From positions 1 to 61,780 of the forward strand of contig JAEXAH010000037.1 of the NCBI GenBank assembly GCA_023458315.1: a DNA stretch of 61,780 nucleotides. Reading direction: 5' to 3'. Below the pieces are notes generated by a model that saw only the letters and a list, made by a program, of their open reading frames with translations, was not told the DNA's origin and made no database searches. Position numbers and translations under genes: made by a program. Positions 1-9,106 of this stretch are shown here, piece by piece; position 1 is the stretch's first letter, and each line of letters begins with the position of its first letter. Source of the stretch: Pseudomonadota bacterium. GTDB lineage: Bacteria > Pseudomonadota > Alphaproteobacteria > Rhodospirillales > Magnetospirillaceae.

Positions 1-280
1 GAGCCGGAGCGGCGGCCTTGGGGGCGGCAGCGGCGGCACCGGAACCGGCGGCGATGATGCCCAGTTCGGCACCGATCTCGACGGTGGCACCGGTCTGGAC
101 CAGGATTTCCGTCAGCACACCGGCGGCCGGGGCGGGCACCTCGGCCGTGACCTTGTCGGTTTCCAGCTCGACGATCGGCTCGTCGGCCTTCACCACGTCG
201 CCGACATTCTTCAGCCACTTGGCGACGGTGGCTTCGGTGATGGATTCGCCCAGGGTGGGCACCGTGATCTTGGTCGTCAT
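1..280 (-). CDS. sucB: Dihydrolipoamide succinyltransferase (2-oxoglutarate dehydrogenase E2), N-terminal part
   Basis: This is the first 93 codons of an E2 subunit; the gene runs off the left edge of the window. The visible part is a biotinyl/lipoyl domain, with the lipoylation motif ETDKV (Lys about residue 43), followed by the start of an Ala/Pro-rich linker. E2 carries the succinyl group from E1 to CoA in the cytoplasmic 2-oxoglutarate dehydrogenase complex. It begins 25 bases after the sucA stop and is last in the visible mdh-sucCDA-sucB order, which supports the succinyl rather than the acetyl version. The E3-binding and catalytic domains lie outside the window, so they could not be checked. 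Confidence 0.9.
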   Translation of the reverse strand, partial: MTTKITVPTLGESITEATVAKWLKNVGDVVKADEPIVELETDKVTAEVPAPAAGVLTEILVQTGATVEIGAELGIIAAGSGAAAAAPKAAAPA

Positions 281-305
281 TTTATGGCGTTCCCTTATTG
301 AAATC

Positions 306-3275
306 CTAGGCGGTCAGACGGCTGAGCTTGGAAGCCCGGCGGAACGGCTGCGCGACATTGGCGAGATCGCCCGACAGGGCGGTGTCGCAAATCCACGCCT
401 GCTCGGCGTTGTGGGTCTTGTACAGACCGGTGGCCGGCGAGGCGGCGGCACGACGGCCGCAATAGACGGCGCGCTTGGCCTTGATGTCCAATTCCTCGCA
501 GATGAACTCGATGCGGCGGTCGACGAAGGTCCACGGCCCCATGTTGGCGGGCTCTTCCTGGACCCACACCAGCTCGGCCTCGGGGTAGCGGGCCAACTGA
601 TGCTTGATGGCGTCCTTGGGCCAGGGATAAAGCTGCTCGATACGGACGATGGCGACATCGTCGATCCCGCGCTTCTGGCGCTCCTCGAACAGATCGTAAT
701 AGACCTTGCCCGAGCACAGGATGACGCGGCGCACCTTGGCGTCAGGCACCAGACGTTCGGTTTCCGCCAGCACGCGGTAGAAGCGGGTGCCGGTGGCGAA
801 ATCTTCCAGTTTGCTGACGCAAAGCTTGTGACGCAGCAGCGACTTCGGCTCCATCACCACCAGCGGCTTGCGGAAGTTGCGATGGATCTGGCGACGCAGG
901 GCGTGGAAGAAGTTCGCCGGGGTGGTGATGTTGACCACCGACCAATTGTCTTCCGCCGACAATTGCAGGTAACGCTCCCAGCGGGCCGAGGAATGCTCGG
1001 GGCCCTGGCCTTCGTAACCATGCGGCAGCAGCATCACCAGACCCGACATGCGCAGCCACTTGGACTCGGACGAGTTGATGAACTGGTCGATGATCACCTG
1101 GGCGCCGTTGGCGAAGTCGCCGAACTGGGCTTCCCACAGGGTCAGGCCGTTGGGGGTGGTCAGCGAATAGCCGTATTCGAAGCCCAGCACCGCCTCTTCC
1201 GACAGCGGCGAGTCCAGCACCTCGAAATGGGCCTGGTTGCCGGGGCGGATGTGGTTCAGCGGCTCGAAGCGGTTTTCGTTTTCCTGGTCGGTCAGACGGC
1301 AATGGCGCTGCGAGAAGGTGCCGCGGCCGCAATCCTGACCCGACAGGCGGATCGGGTGGTTTTCCACCAGCAGGGTGCCGAAGGCCAGGGCCTCGGCGGT
1401 CGCCCAGTCGATGCCGGCGCCGGAATCGATGGCTTCCTTCTTGGCCTGAAGCTGGCGGGCGATCTTGCGGTTGATGTTGAAGTCGGCCGGAACCTCGGCC
1501 AGCTTGTGGCCCACTTCCTTCAGCAGATCGACGGAAACACCGGTCTTTTCTTCCCGGTACTCTTCCTCGTCGGCCAACTGGACGATGCCCTGCCACTTGC
1601 CTTCCAGCCAGTCGGCCTTGTTGGGCTTGAAGCTCTTGGCGGCCTCGAATTCCTGCTCCAGATGTTCCTGGAAGGCGGTGACGATGCCGTTGACCTCGTC
1701 CTCGGTCAGCGAGCCCTCGGCCACCAATTGACGGCCGTACAGGGTGCGGGTGGTCGGATGGCTGGCGATCTTGCGGTACATCAGCGGCTGGGTGAAGGCC
1801 GGTTCGTCCGCTTCGTTATGGCCGTGGCGGCGATAGCAGATCATGTCGATGACCACGTCGGCGCCGAATTCCTGGCGGAATTCGGTGGCGATGCGGGCGA
1901 CGTGCACCACGGATTCCGGATCGTCGGCGTTGACGTGGAACACCGGGGCGGGGATGCCCTTGGCGATGTCCGACGAATACGGACCCGACCGCGAATATTG
2001 CGGGCTGGTGGTGAAGCCGATCTGGTTGTTGATGATGACGTGGATGGTGCCACCGGTGCAGTAGCCCTGCAACTGCGACAGCAGCATGGTTTCCGGCACG
2101 ACGCCCTGACCGGCGAAGGCGGCATCGCCGTGCAGCAGGATGCCCATCACCTTGGTGCGTTCGGTGTCGTTCAACTGGGTCTGCTTGGCGCGGACCTTGC
2201 CGACCACCACCGGGTCGACCACTTCCAGGTGCGACGGGTTGGGCATCAGCGACAGGTGGACGATGTGGCCGTCGAAGTCACGCTCGGCCGAGGTGCCCAG
2301 GTGATACTTGACGTCGCCCGAACCCTGCACGTCGGTCGGGTTGGACGGGTTGCCCTGGAACTCCGAGAAGATGGAGCGATAGGGCTTCTTCATGAAATTG
2401 GCCAGCACGTTCAGACGGCCGCGATGGGCCATGCCCAGCACCACGTCGGTCACGCCCAACTGACCGCCGCGCTTGAGGATCTGTTCCAGCGCCGGGATGA
2501 CCGATTCGCCGCCTTCCAGGCCGAACCGCTTGGTGCCGGTGTACTTGAGCTGCAAGAAGCGCTCGAAACCCTCGGCCTCGGTCAGACGCTCCAGGATGGC
2601 GCGCTTGCCCTTGGGGGTGAAGTCGGTGTGGTTGCGCACGCTTTCGATGCGCTTTTGGATCCACGCCTTCTGGTCGGGGTCCTGGCAGTGCATGAACTCG
2701 ACGCCGATCTTGCCGCAATAGGTGGCGCGGACCACCTGGAGGATCTGGCGCAAGCTGGCGGTTTCGAGGCCCAGCACGTTGTCGATGAAGATCGGACGAT
2801 CCAGATCGGCATCGGTGAAGCCGTAGGTGCGATAATCCAGTTCGGGATGCAGTTCCCGCGCGGTCAGGCCCAGCGGGTCCAGATCGGCTTCCAGATGGCC
2901 GCGCACGCGATAGGCGCGGATCAGCATCAGGGCGCGGATGGAATCCAGCACCGCCTGGCGCTGGGCGGCCGGGTCGACGACCGCCGGAGCGGGCGCGGCC
3001 TTGCCACCCTTGGCGGCGGCTTCCTTGGCCTTCTTGGCGGCCGCGGCAGCCTCTTCGGGGTCGATGGCGCCGACGATCTTGACGTCGCGCTGGGCACCGG
3101 GAGTGCCCTTGAAGTCGTGGGCGATGGCCACGCCTTCATCCTTCAGGTCCTGGAAGAACGCAACCCAGGACGGGTCCACCGAGGACGGGTCCTCGACATA
3201 GCGAGCATACAGCTCGGCGATGAACACGGCGTTGCCGCCGGTCAGGAAGGACGTTTCGTCGATTTGCTTCGTCAT
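306..3275 (-). CDS. sucA: 2-oxoglutarate dehydrogenase E1 component
   Basis: This 989-residue protein is the thiamine-diphosphate-dependent decarboxylase of the TCA cycle, converting 2-oxoglutarate to succinyl-dihydrolipoamide plus CO2. The N-terminus carries the family segment that docks E2 (ELYARYVEDPSSVD), followed by an Ala/Lys-rich linker at about residues 70-100. The signature GMAHRGRLNVL lies at residues 281-291. The transketolase-like pyrimidine-binding region and the C-terminal domain (YPWP, VWVQEEP) follow. Length is normal for the OdhA/SucA family. It lies between sucD and sucB in the same direction. A very long open frame on the opposite strand is a GC artefact. Confidence 0.97.
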   Translation of the reverse strand: MTKQIDETSFLTGGNAVFIAELYARYVEDPSSVDPSWVAFFQDLKDEGVAIAHDFKGTPGAQRDVKIVGAIDPEEAAAAAKKAKEAAAKGGKAAPAPAVVDPAAQRQAVLDSIRALMLIRAYRVRGHLEADLDPLGLTARELHPELDYRTYGFTDADLDRPIFIDNVLGLETASLRQILQVVRATYCGKIGVEFMHCQDPDQKAWIQKRIESVRNHTDFTPKGKRAILERLTEAEGFERFLQLKYTGTKRFGLEGGESVIPALEQILKRGGQLGVTDVVLGMAHRGRLNVLANFMKKPYRSIFSEFQGNPSNPTDVQGSGDVKYHLGTSAERDFDGHIVHLSLMPNPSHLEVVDPVVVGKVRAKQTQLNDTERTKVMGILLHGDAAFAGQGVVPETMLLSQLQGYCTGGTIHVIINNQIGFTTSPQYSRSGPYSSDIAKGIPAPVFHVNADDPESVVHVARIATEFRQEFGADVVIDMICYRRHGHNEADEPAFTQPLMYRKIASHPTTRTLYGRQLVAEGSLTEDEVNGIVTAFQEHLEQEFEAAKSFKPNKADWLEGKWQGIVQLADEEEYREEKTGVSVDLLKEVGHKLAEVPADFNINRKIARQLQAKKEAIDSGAGIDWATAEALAFGTLLVENHPIRLSGQDCGRGTFSQRHCRLTDQENENRFEPLNHIRPGNQAHFEVLDSPLSEEAVLGFEYGYSLTTPNGLTLWEAQFGDFANGAQVIIDQFINSSESKWLRMSGLVMLLPHGYEGQGPEHSSARWERYLQLSAEDNWSVVNITTPANFFHALRRQIHRNFRKPLVVMEPKSLLRHKLCVSKLEDFATGTRFYRVLAETERLVPDAKVRRVILCSGKVYYDLFEERQKRGIDDVAIVRIEQLYPWPKDAIKHQLARYPEAELVWVQEEPANMGPWTFVDRRIEFICEELDIKAKRAVYCGRRAAASPATGLYKTHNAEQAWICDTALSGDLANVAQPFRRASKLSRLTA

Positions 3276-3424
3276 CGTCGGGGGCTGACGCGGGTGAATC
3301 CCGCATCCCTTTCCTTCTTATGGGACGATGGCGGCGCCGCCGGGCGCCGCCATCAGCGGCGCATATCAAATGTCAGGAACGGCCCGATGCTCCGGCGGGC
3401 GCATCGGGCCGCAAAAAGTGCTGC

Positions 3425-4300
3425 TTAGCCCTTCAGCAGCTTCAACATGGTCGAGCCCAGCGAGGCCGGGCTGTCGGCGACGGCGATACCAGCGGCACGC
3501 AGAGCCTCGACCTTGAAGTCGGCGGTGTCGTTGCCGCCCGAGATCACCGCGCCGGCATGGCCCATGCGGCGGCCCGGAGGAGCGGTACGACCGGCGATGA
3601 AGCCAACGGTCGGCTTCTTCACCTTGGACGACTTCAGCAGCTCGGCGCCCTGGACCTCGGCGTCACCGCCGATTTCGCCGATCATGATGATGGCTTCGGT
3701 CTCGGGATCGTCCAGGAACATCTGGAGCGAGTCGACGAAGTTGGTGCCGTTGATCGGGTCGCCACCGATGCCGATGCAGGTGGTCTGGCCCAGACCGGCG
3801 GCGGTGGTCTGCGCCACCGCTTCATAGGTCAGGGTGCCGGAACGCGACACGATGCCGACCTTGCCGCGCTGGTGAATGTGACCGGGCATGATGCCGATCT
3901 TGCATTCGCCGGGGGTGATGACACCCGGGCAGTTCGGGCCGATCAGGCGGGTCTTGGAACCGACCAGGGCGCGCTTGACGGCCAGCATGTCGGCCACCGG
4001 GATACCCTCGGTGATGCAGACGGCCAGCTCGATCTCGGCGTCGATGGCTTCCAGGATGGCGTCGGCGGCGAACGGCGGCGGCACGTAGATGACGCTGGCG
4101 TTGCAGCCGGTCTTGGCCTTGGCCTCGGCGACGGTGTTGAACACCGGCAGGTCCAGGTGCTTGGTGCCGCCCTTACCGGGGGTGACGCCGCCCACCATCT
4201 TGGTGCCGTAGGCGATGGCCTGCTCGGAGTGGAAGGTGCCCTGGGCGCCGGTGAAGCCCTGGCAGATCACCTTCGTGTTGGAATTGACGAGAACGGCCAT
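3425..4300 (-). CDS. sucD: Succinyl-CoA synthetase alpha subunit (ADP-forming)
   Basis: This 291-residue subunit binds CoA and carries the phospho-histidine used for substrate-level phosphorylation in the TCA cycle. The CoA-binding Rossmann segment (GFTGAQGTFHSEQA) is near the N-terminus. The phosphorylated His lies in GRTAPPGRRMGHAGAVISGG, and CPGVITPGECKIGIMPG is also diagnostic. Length matches the family. The start codon abuts the sucC stop directly (4300/4301), so the two subunits are probably translated as a coupled pair. Confidence 0.97.
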   Translation of the reverse strand: MAVLVNSNTKVICQGFTGAQGTFHSEQAIAYGTKMVGGVTPGKGGTKHLDLPVFNTVAEAKAKTGCNASVIYVPPPFAADAILEAIDAEIELAVCITEGIPVADMLAVKRALVGSKTRLIGPNCPGVITPGECKIGIMPGHIHQRGKVGIVSRSGTLTYEAVAQTTAAGLGQTTCIGIGGDPINGTNFVDSLQMFLDDPETEAIIMIGEIGGDAEVQGAELLKSSKVKKPTVGFIAGRTAPPGRRMGHAGAVISGGNDTADFKVEALRAAGIAVADSPASLGSTMLKLLKG

Positions 4301-5497
4301 TTACTGAGCCTCCTTCACGGCCTTGACCACCTTTTCGGCGGCATCCGCCAGATTGTCGGCGGCGATGATGGGCAGGCCCGACTGAGCCATGATCTTCTTG
4401 CCCAGCTCGACGTTGGTGCCTTCCAGGCGAACGACCAGCGGGACATTGAGCGACACTTCGCGGGCAGCGGCGACAACGCCTTCGGCGATGACGTCGCAGC
4501 GCATGATGCCGCCGAAGATGTTGACCAGGATGCCTTCCACGTTCGGGTCGGACAGGATCAGCTTGAAGGCGGTGGTGACGCGCTCCTTGGTGGCGCCGCC
4601 GCCGACATCGAGGAAGTTGGCCGGCTCGCCGCCGTACAGCTTGATGATGTCCATGGTGGCCATGGCCAGGCCAGCGCCGTTGACCATGCAGCCGATGGAG
4701 CCGTCGAGCTTGATGTAGTTCAGCGAGTGACGGGCAGCCTCGAGCTCGGCCGGGTCTTCCTCGGACTCGTCACGCAGCTCTTCGATGTCCTTGTGACGGA
4801 ACAGCGCGTTGTCGTCGAAGTTGACCTTGGCGTCCAGCGCGATCAGCTGATCGTCGCCGGTGACGACCAGCGGGTTGATCTCGACCACCGACATGTCCAG
4901 GTCCATGAACGCCTTGTACAGCGCGCCGATGAACTTGACGGCGGTGTTGACCTGCTTGCCCTCGAGGCCCAGGCCGAACGCGACCTGACGGCCGTGATAC
5001 TGCTGGAAGCCCTCGACCGGGTCGATGGCGACCTTGATGATCTTTTCCGGATGGTTGTGGGCAACCTCTTCGATCTCCATGCCGCCCTCGGTCGAGGCGA
5101 CGATGGTGACCTTGGAGGTGGCGCGGTCGATCAGCAGCGACAGGTACAGTTCACGACGGATGTCGCAGCCCTGTTCGATGTAGACGCGCTTCACTTCCTT
5201 GCCCGAGGCGCCGGTCTGCAACGTGACCAGCACCTGACCCAGCATCTGGTTGGTGTTCTCGGCGACTTCCTCGACCGACTTGACGACGCGGACGCCGCCC
5301 TTGCCGTTCGGGTCGTTCTTGAACTTGCCCTTACCGCGGCCGCCGGCGTGGATCTGCGACTTGACGACCCACACCGGACCACCGAGTTCCTTGGCCACCT
5401 GGGTGGCCTCGTCGGGAGTGTAGGCCACGCCGCCCTTGAGCACGGCGACGCCGTACTTGGCCAGGAGCTGCTTGGCCTGATACTCGTGAATGTTCAT
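4301..5497 (-). CDS. sucC: Succinyl-CoA synthetase beta subunit
   Basis: This 398-residue ATP-grasp subunit binds nucleotide and succinate. It starts MNIHEYQAKQLLAKYGV, the standard family N-terminus, and contains the ATP-grasp segment KSQIHAGGRGKGKFK. The succinate/phosphate-binding loop NIFGGIMRCDVIAEG lies in the C-terminal ligase domain. Length is normal. It follows mdh after 23 bases and precedes sucD with no gap. A GGGGGAG-type ribosome-binding site sits just upstream of the ATG. Confidence 0.97.
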   Translation of the reverse strand: MNIHEYQAKQLLAKYGVAVLKGGVAYTPDEATQVAKELGGPVWVVKSQIHAGGRGKGKFKNDPNGKGGVRVVKSVEEVAENTNQMLGQVLVTLQTGASGKEVKRVYIEQGCDIRRELYLSLLIDRATSKVTIVASTEGGMEIEEVAHNHPEKIIKVAIDPVEGFQQYHGRQVAFGLGLEGKQVNTAVKFIGALYKAFMDLDMSVVEINPLVVTGDDQLIALDAKVNFDDNALFRHKDIEELRDESEEDPAELEAARHSLNYIKLDGSIGCMVNGAGLAMATMDIIKLYGGEPANFLDVGGGATKERVTTAFKLILSDPNVEGILVNIFGGIMRCDVIAEGVVAAAREVSLNVPLVVRLEGTNVELGKKIMAQSGLPIIAADNLADAAEKVVKAVKEAQ

Positions 5498-5520
5498 TCT
5501 TGGACTCCCCCTGGAGTTGA

Positions 5521-6480
5521 TTAGCCCATCAGGCCCTTGGCGACCTTCACCAGGCCACGGACGGCGTCGGCGGACTTGTTGAAGGCGGCCTGTTCGTCGG
5601 CCGAAAGTTCGATCTCAACAACACGTTCCACGCCGTTCTCGCCGATCACCACCGGCACACCGACGAACACGTCGTCGGGCTGGCCGAAGGTACCGGCCTT
5701 GACCAGGGTGGCGACGGGCATGACGCGCTTCTGATCCTTCAGATAGGCTTCGGCCATGGCGACGCCCGAGGCGGCCGGGGCGTAATAGGCCGAACCGGTC
5801 TTCAGCAGGTTCACGATCTCGGCGCCGCCGTCACGGGTGCGCTGCACGATCTGGTCCAGCTTTTCCTGGGTGGTCCAGCCCATCTTCACCAGGTCGGGCA
5901 GCGGGATGCCGGCGACGGTGGAGTAGCGCACCAGCGGCACCATGGTGTCGCCGTGGCCGCCCAGCACGAAGGCGGTGACGTCCTCGACCGAGACGTTGAA
6001 CTCTTCCGACAGGAAGTAGCGGAAACGGGCCGAGTCCAGCACGCCGGCCATGCCGACGATCTTGTTGGCGGGCAGACCCGAATAGTGCTGCAACGCCCAG
6101 ACCATCACGTCCAGCGGGTTGGTGATGCAGATCACGAAGGCGTTCGGGCAGTTGTTCTTGATGCCTTCGCCGACGGCGGCCATGACCTTCAGGTTGATGG
6201 CGACCAGGTCGTCACGGGACATGCCCGGCTTGCGCGGCACACCGGCGGTGACGATCACCACGTCGGCGCCAGCGATGGCGGAATAGTCGTTGGCGCCCGA
6301 ATAGCGGGCGTTCACACCCTCGACCGGGGTCGATTCGGCGATATCCAGACCCTTGCCCTGCGGGATGCCTTCGGCGATGTCGAACAGCACCACATCGCCC
6401 AGCTCCTTCAGGCCGATGAGATGCGCGAGCGTGCCGCCGATATTGCCCGAGCCGACGAGAGCGATCTTCTTGCGTGCCAT
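5521..6480 (-). CDS. mdh: Malate dehydrogenase (NAD-dependent)
   Basis: This 319-residue enzyme oxidises malate to oxaloacetate. It belongs to the lactate-dehydrogenase-like MDH type usual in alphaproteobacteria. MARKKIALVGSGNIGGTLAH gives the NAD-binding GxGxxG at the start. The active-site His lies in LGGHGDTMVPLVR and substrate arginines lie in TAGVPRKPGMSRDDL. The frame is open further upstream, but the ATG at 6480 matches the family N-terminus and has a GAGGG ribosome-binding site, so that start is used. It is the first gene of the mdh-sucCDAB operon. Confidence 0.96.
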   Translation of the reverse strand: MARKKIALVGSGNIGGTLAHLIGLKELGDVVLFDIAEGIPQGKGLDIAESTPVEGVNARYSGANDYSAIAGADVVIVTAGVPRKPGMSRDDLVAINLKVMAAVGEGIKNNCPNAFVICITNPLDVMVWALQHYSGLPANKIVGMAGVLDSARFRYFLSEEFNVSVEDVTAFVLGGHGDTMVPLVRYSTVAGIPLPDLVKMGWTTQEKLDQIVQRTRDGGAEIVNLLKTGSAYYAPAASGVAMAEAYLKDQKRVMPVATLVKAGTFGQPDDVFVGVPVVIGENGVERVVEIELSADEQAAFNKSADAVRGLVKVAKGLMG

Positions 6481-6792
6481 TGAAATTCCCTCAGGTGGTG
6501 TTCGTAATTCTGGTCGAACGGGTGGGCTGCGAGTGGTCGCAGCACAGGCCATGGGGGGCTTTGGTACCCCGATTCGCCGCCAAGAGCAAGCGGATTGGCA
6601 CGTCCCGCCAGAACATTACAATGAACTAATATAAAGGGAATTCCCTCGGCTTGCGGGCGCCGGAAGCGCCCCACGAGGCTAAGTCCTTGGACTCCTTCGA
6701 AAAGTCCCTACCCGGGAGAGTTTTTACCCCACCCTTATGGGTGGTTGGGTCAGGGTAGGCGCCCTATTCGCGCGCCCCGCCCACCCCCCTCG
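6481..6792. promoter_or_regulatory. Intergenic region upstream of the mdh-suc operon (312 bases)
   Basis: No gene is seen here. The region must hold the promoter of mdh-sucCDAB (minus). An AT-rich stretch at 6611-6640 contains TATATT on the minus strand, next to a perfect 12-base palindrome AGGGAATTCCCT at 6635-6646. No convincing -35 box was found, so the exact promoter is not assigned. At 6729-6744 a small hairpin (CCACCC, loop TTAT, GGGTGG) lies about 50 bases beyond the ftsY stop and could help end ftsY transcription, but on the ftsY strand it is not followed by a T-run. Confidence 0.35.
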
Positions 6793-7836
6793 TCAATCCA
6801 GCCCGACCAGCGAGCGGGCAAAGGATTGCGCCTCGAACGGACGCAGGTCGCTGGCCTTCTCGCCCACGCCGATGGCGTGCACCGGCAGCTTGAACTTGTC
6901 GGCCAGGGCGACCAGCACGCCGCCGCGCGCCGTCCCGTCCAGCTTGGTCAGCACCAGACCGGTGACGCCGACCATCTCGCGGAAGGTTTCCACCTGGGAA
7001 TGGGCGTTCTGGCCGACGGTGGCGTCCAGCACCAGCAGCACGTCGTGCGGCGCGGTTTCGTCCTGCTTCTTGATGACGCGGACGATCTTTTCCAGTTCGG
7101 CCATCAGGTCGGTCTTGTTCTGCAAGCGCCCGGCGGTGTCGATGAACAGCAGGTCGTCGCCGCGTTCCCGCGATTGCGCCAGGGCGTCAAAGGCCAGACC
7201 GGCGGCGTCGGCGCCGGTGTCGCGGGCCACCACCGGGCAATTGGTGCGTTCGCCCCACACCTTGAGCTGTTCGACCGCCGCCGCGCGAAAGGTGTCGCCC
7301 GCCGCCAGGGTGACGCTGCGCCCCTGGTCGCGGTAATGCTTGGCCAGCTTGCCGATGGTGGTGGTCTTGCCCGCGCCGTTGACGCCGACCACCAGCACCA
7401 CATGGGGCTTGCGGCTGAAATCGGGCTCCAGCGGCCTGGCGACCGGCGCCAGGATGTCGGTGATCTCTTCGGCCAGGGTGGCCTTGATCTCGGCGGCATC
7501 CACGTCCTGGCCGAAGCGGGTCTTGGCCAGACGCCTGGTGACGCGGGCGGCGGTGGCGACGCCCAGATCGGTGGTGATCAGCAGTTCCTCCAGTTCCTCC
7601 AGCGCCTCGTCATCCAGCTTGCGCTTGGTGAACAGGTCGCCGATGCCCTGGGTCAGCCGCGACGAGGATTTGGCGAGGCCGGATTTCAGACGGCCGAACC
7701 AGCCTTCGCCCGCGGCTTCGGGCTCGGGTTCCGGTTCGGGCTGGGGCGCGGGCGGCGCCACGGGCTCCAGCTCCGGCGACGGCGCCTCATCGTCCTTGCG
7801 CCCCAACAGCCGCCCGAAAAAGCCCGTCTTGCTCAT
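6793..7836 (-). CDS. ftsY: Signal recognition particle receptor FtsY
   Basis: This 347-residue GTPase receives SRP-ribosome complexes at the inner membrane. A short acidic/proline-rich N-terminal region (about residues 15-45) replaces the long A domain of E. coli. It is followed by the helical N domain and the G domain, with the P-loop GVNGAGKTTT at residues 151-160, DTAGR and TKLDGTARGG. The family is well known and length is normal for alphaproteobacteria. It lies downstream of mtaB with a 19-base gap and is the end of the dapF-mtaB-ftsY run. Confidence 0.96.
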   Translation of the reverse strand: MSKTGFFGRLLGRKDDEAPSPELEPVAPPAPQPEPEPEPEAAGEGWFGRLKSGLAKSSSRLTQGIGDLFTKRKLDDEALEELEELLITTDLGVATAARVTRRLAKTRFGQDVDAAEIKATLAEEITDILAPVARPLEPDFSRKPHVVLVVGVNGAGKTTTIGKLAKHYRDQGRSVTLAAGDTFRAAAVEQLKVWGERTNCPVVARDTGADAAGLAFDALAQSRERGDDLLFIDTAGRLQNKTDLMAELEKIVRVIKKQDETAPHDVLLVLDATVGQNAHSQVETFREMVGVTGLVLTKLDGTARGGVLVALADKFKLPVHAIGVGEKASDLRPFEAQSFARSLVGLD

Positions 7837-7855
7837 GCCTCTCTCCCCCGGCCGC

Positions 7856-9106
7856 TTACAGCGGCTCTGCCATCAACTTGTTGCCGTCCACCCCGGTGAC
7901 ACGGGCACGGACGATGGAGCCTTCCGCTGCCGCGCCCAGACGCACCGGCAGGTAATGCTCGCAGAAACCGGCATTGTCGCCCTCGACCAGCACCGATGCC
8001 TCGCGGCCGATGCGTGAGGCCAGGAAGGCGGCCATGGCCGCCTCGCCCTTGGCGCGCAGCCGGGCGGCGCGTTCCTTGACCACGTCGCCGGGCACGCGCG
8101 GCATGCGTGCCGCCGGGGTGCCGGGCCGGGCCGAGAACGGAAAGACGTGCAGATGGGTCAGCCCGGCCTCGTCCACCAGGGCCAGCGATTGCTGGAACAT
8201 GGCTTCGTCCTCGGTCGGGAATCCGGCGATGATGTCGGCGCCCAGCGCCACGTCGCCGCGCAATTCCCGCAGCCGCGCCGCCAGCTTCAGCACGTCGTCG
8301 CGCAGATGGCGGCGCTTCATGCGTTTGAGGATCATGTCGTCGCCCGCCTGCACCGACAGGTGGAAATGCGGCATCAGGCGCGGTTCCTCGGCCACCAGCC
8401 GCAGCAGATCGTCATCCACCTCGACCGGGTCCAGCGACGACAGCCGCAGGCGCGGCAGTTCCGGCACCTGGGCCAGCAGGCGGCGGGCCATCTGCCCCAG
8501 AGTCGGGGTGCCGGGCAAATCGCCGCCATAGGCGGTGATGTCGACGCCGGTGAACACCACTTCGCGGAAGCCCTGGGCCACCAGCCCGCGCACCTGATCG
8601 ACGATGCGGCCCATGGGCACCGAACGGTTGTTGCCGCGCCCGAACGGGATGATGCAGAAGGTGCAGCGGTGATCGCAGCCGGTCTGCACCTCGACGAAGG
8701 CCCGCGCGCGGCCTTCGAAGCCGCTGACCAGATGCTCGGCGGTTTCGCGCACCGCCATGATGTCGGTGACGACGATGCGGTCCTCGGGCGGGGCGGTGAA
8801 GATGTCGGGCTTCATCTTCTCGGCATTGCCCAGCACCTGATCCACCTCGGGCATGGCGGCGAACTTGCCGGGGTCCACCTGGGCGGCACAGCCCGTCACC
8901 ACGATGCGGGCGTTGGGATTGTCGCGCCGCAGCTTGCGGATGTTCTGGCGCGCCTGCCGCTCGGCCTCGGAGGTCACGGCGCAGGTGTTGACGATGATCG
9001 TCTCGACCCCGCTTTCCGACGCCTTGGCATGCTCGCGCATCACCTCGGATTCATAGGCATTCAGACGGCACCCGAAAGTGACGACCTGCACCTTGTCGGA
9101 GGTCAT
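7856..9106 (-). CDS. mtaB: tRNA t6A37 methylthiotransferase MtaB
   Basis: This 416-residue radical-SAM enzyme adds a methylthio group to t6A37 of ANN-decoding tRNAs. The N-terminal UPF0004 domain supplies three cysteines (TFGCRLNAYESE, NTCAVTSEAE, VTGCAAQ). The radical-SAM motif CDHRCTFCIIPFGRG follows, and a C-terminal TRAM-like region is present. The GCRLN and IIPFGRG motifs favour MtaB over MiaB. It overlaps the dapF stop by four bases (ATGA), so the two are translationally coupled. Confidence 0.92.
   Translation of the reverse strand: MTSDKVQVVTFGCRLNAYESEVMREHAKASESGVETIIVNTCAVTSEAERQARQNIRKLRRDNPNARIVVTGCAAQVDPGKFAAMPEVDQVLGNAEKMKPDIFTAPPEDRIVVTDIMAVRETAEHLVSGFEGRARAFVEVQTGCDHRCTFCIIPFGRGNNRSVPMGRIVDQVRGLVAQGFREVVFTGVDITAYGGDLPGTPTLGQMARRLLAQVPELPRLRLSSLDPVEVDDDLLRLVAEEPRLMPHFHLSVQAGDDMILKRMKRRHLRDDVLKLAARLRELRGDVALGADIIAGFPTEDEAMFQQSLALVDEAGLTHLHVFPFSARPGTPAARMPRVPGDVVKERAARLRAKGEAAMAAFLASRIGREASVLVEGDNAGFCEHYLPVRLGAAAEGSIVRARVTGVDGNKLMAEPL

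Noticed and set aside
18..3428. A 1136-codon open frame on plus opposite sucA
   Set aside because: It is the mirror of a well-conserved E1 gene in GC-rich DNA; its composition (long His/Gly/Ala/Gln runs) is typical of antisense frames. Similar long frames opposite sucC/sucD, sdhA, polA, ileS and others were rejected for the same reason.
6729..6744. Hairpin CCACCC/GGGTGG as the ftsY terminator
   Set aside because: No T-run follows on the ftsY strand, and the T-run present is on the wrong side; kept only as a remark in the intergenic entry.
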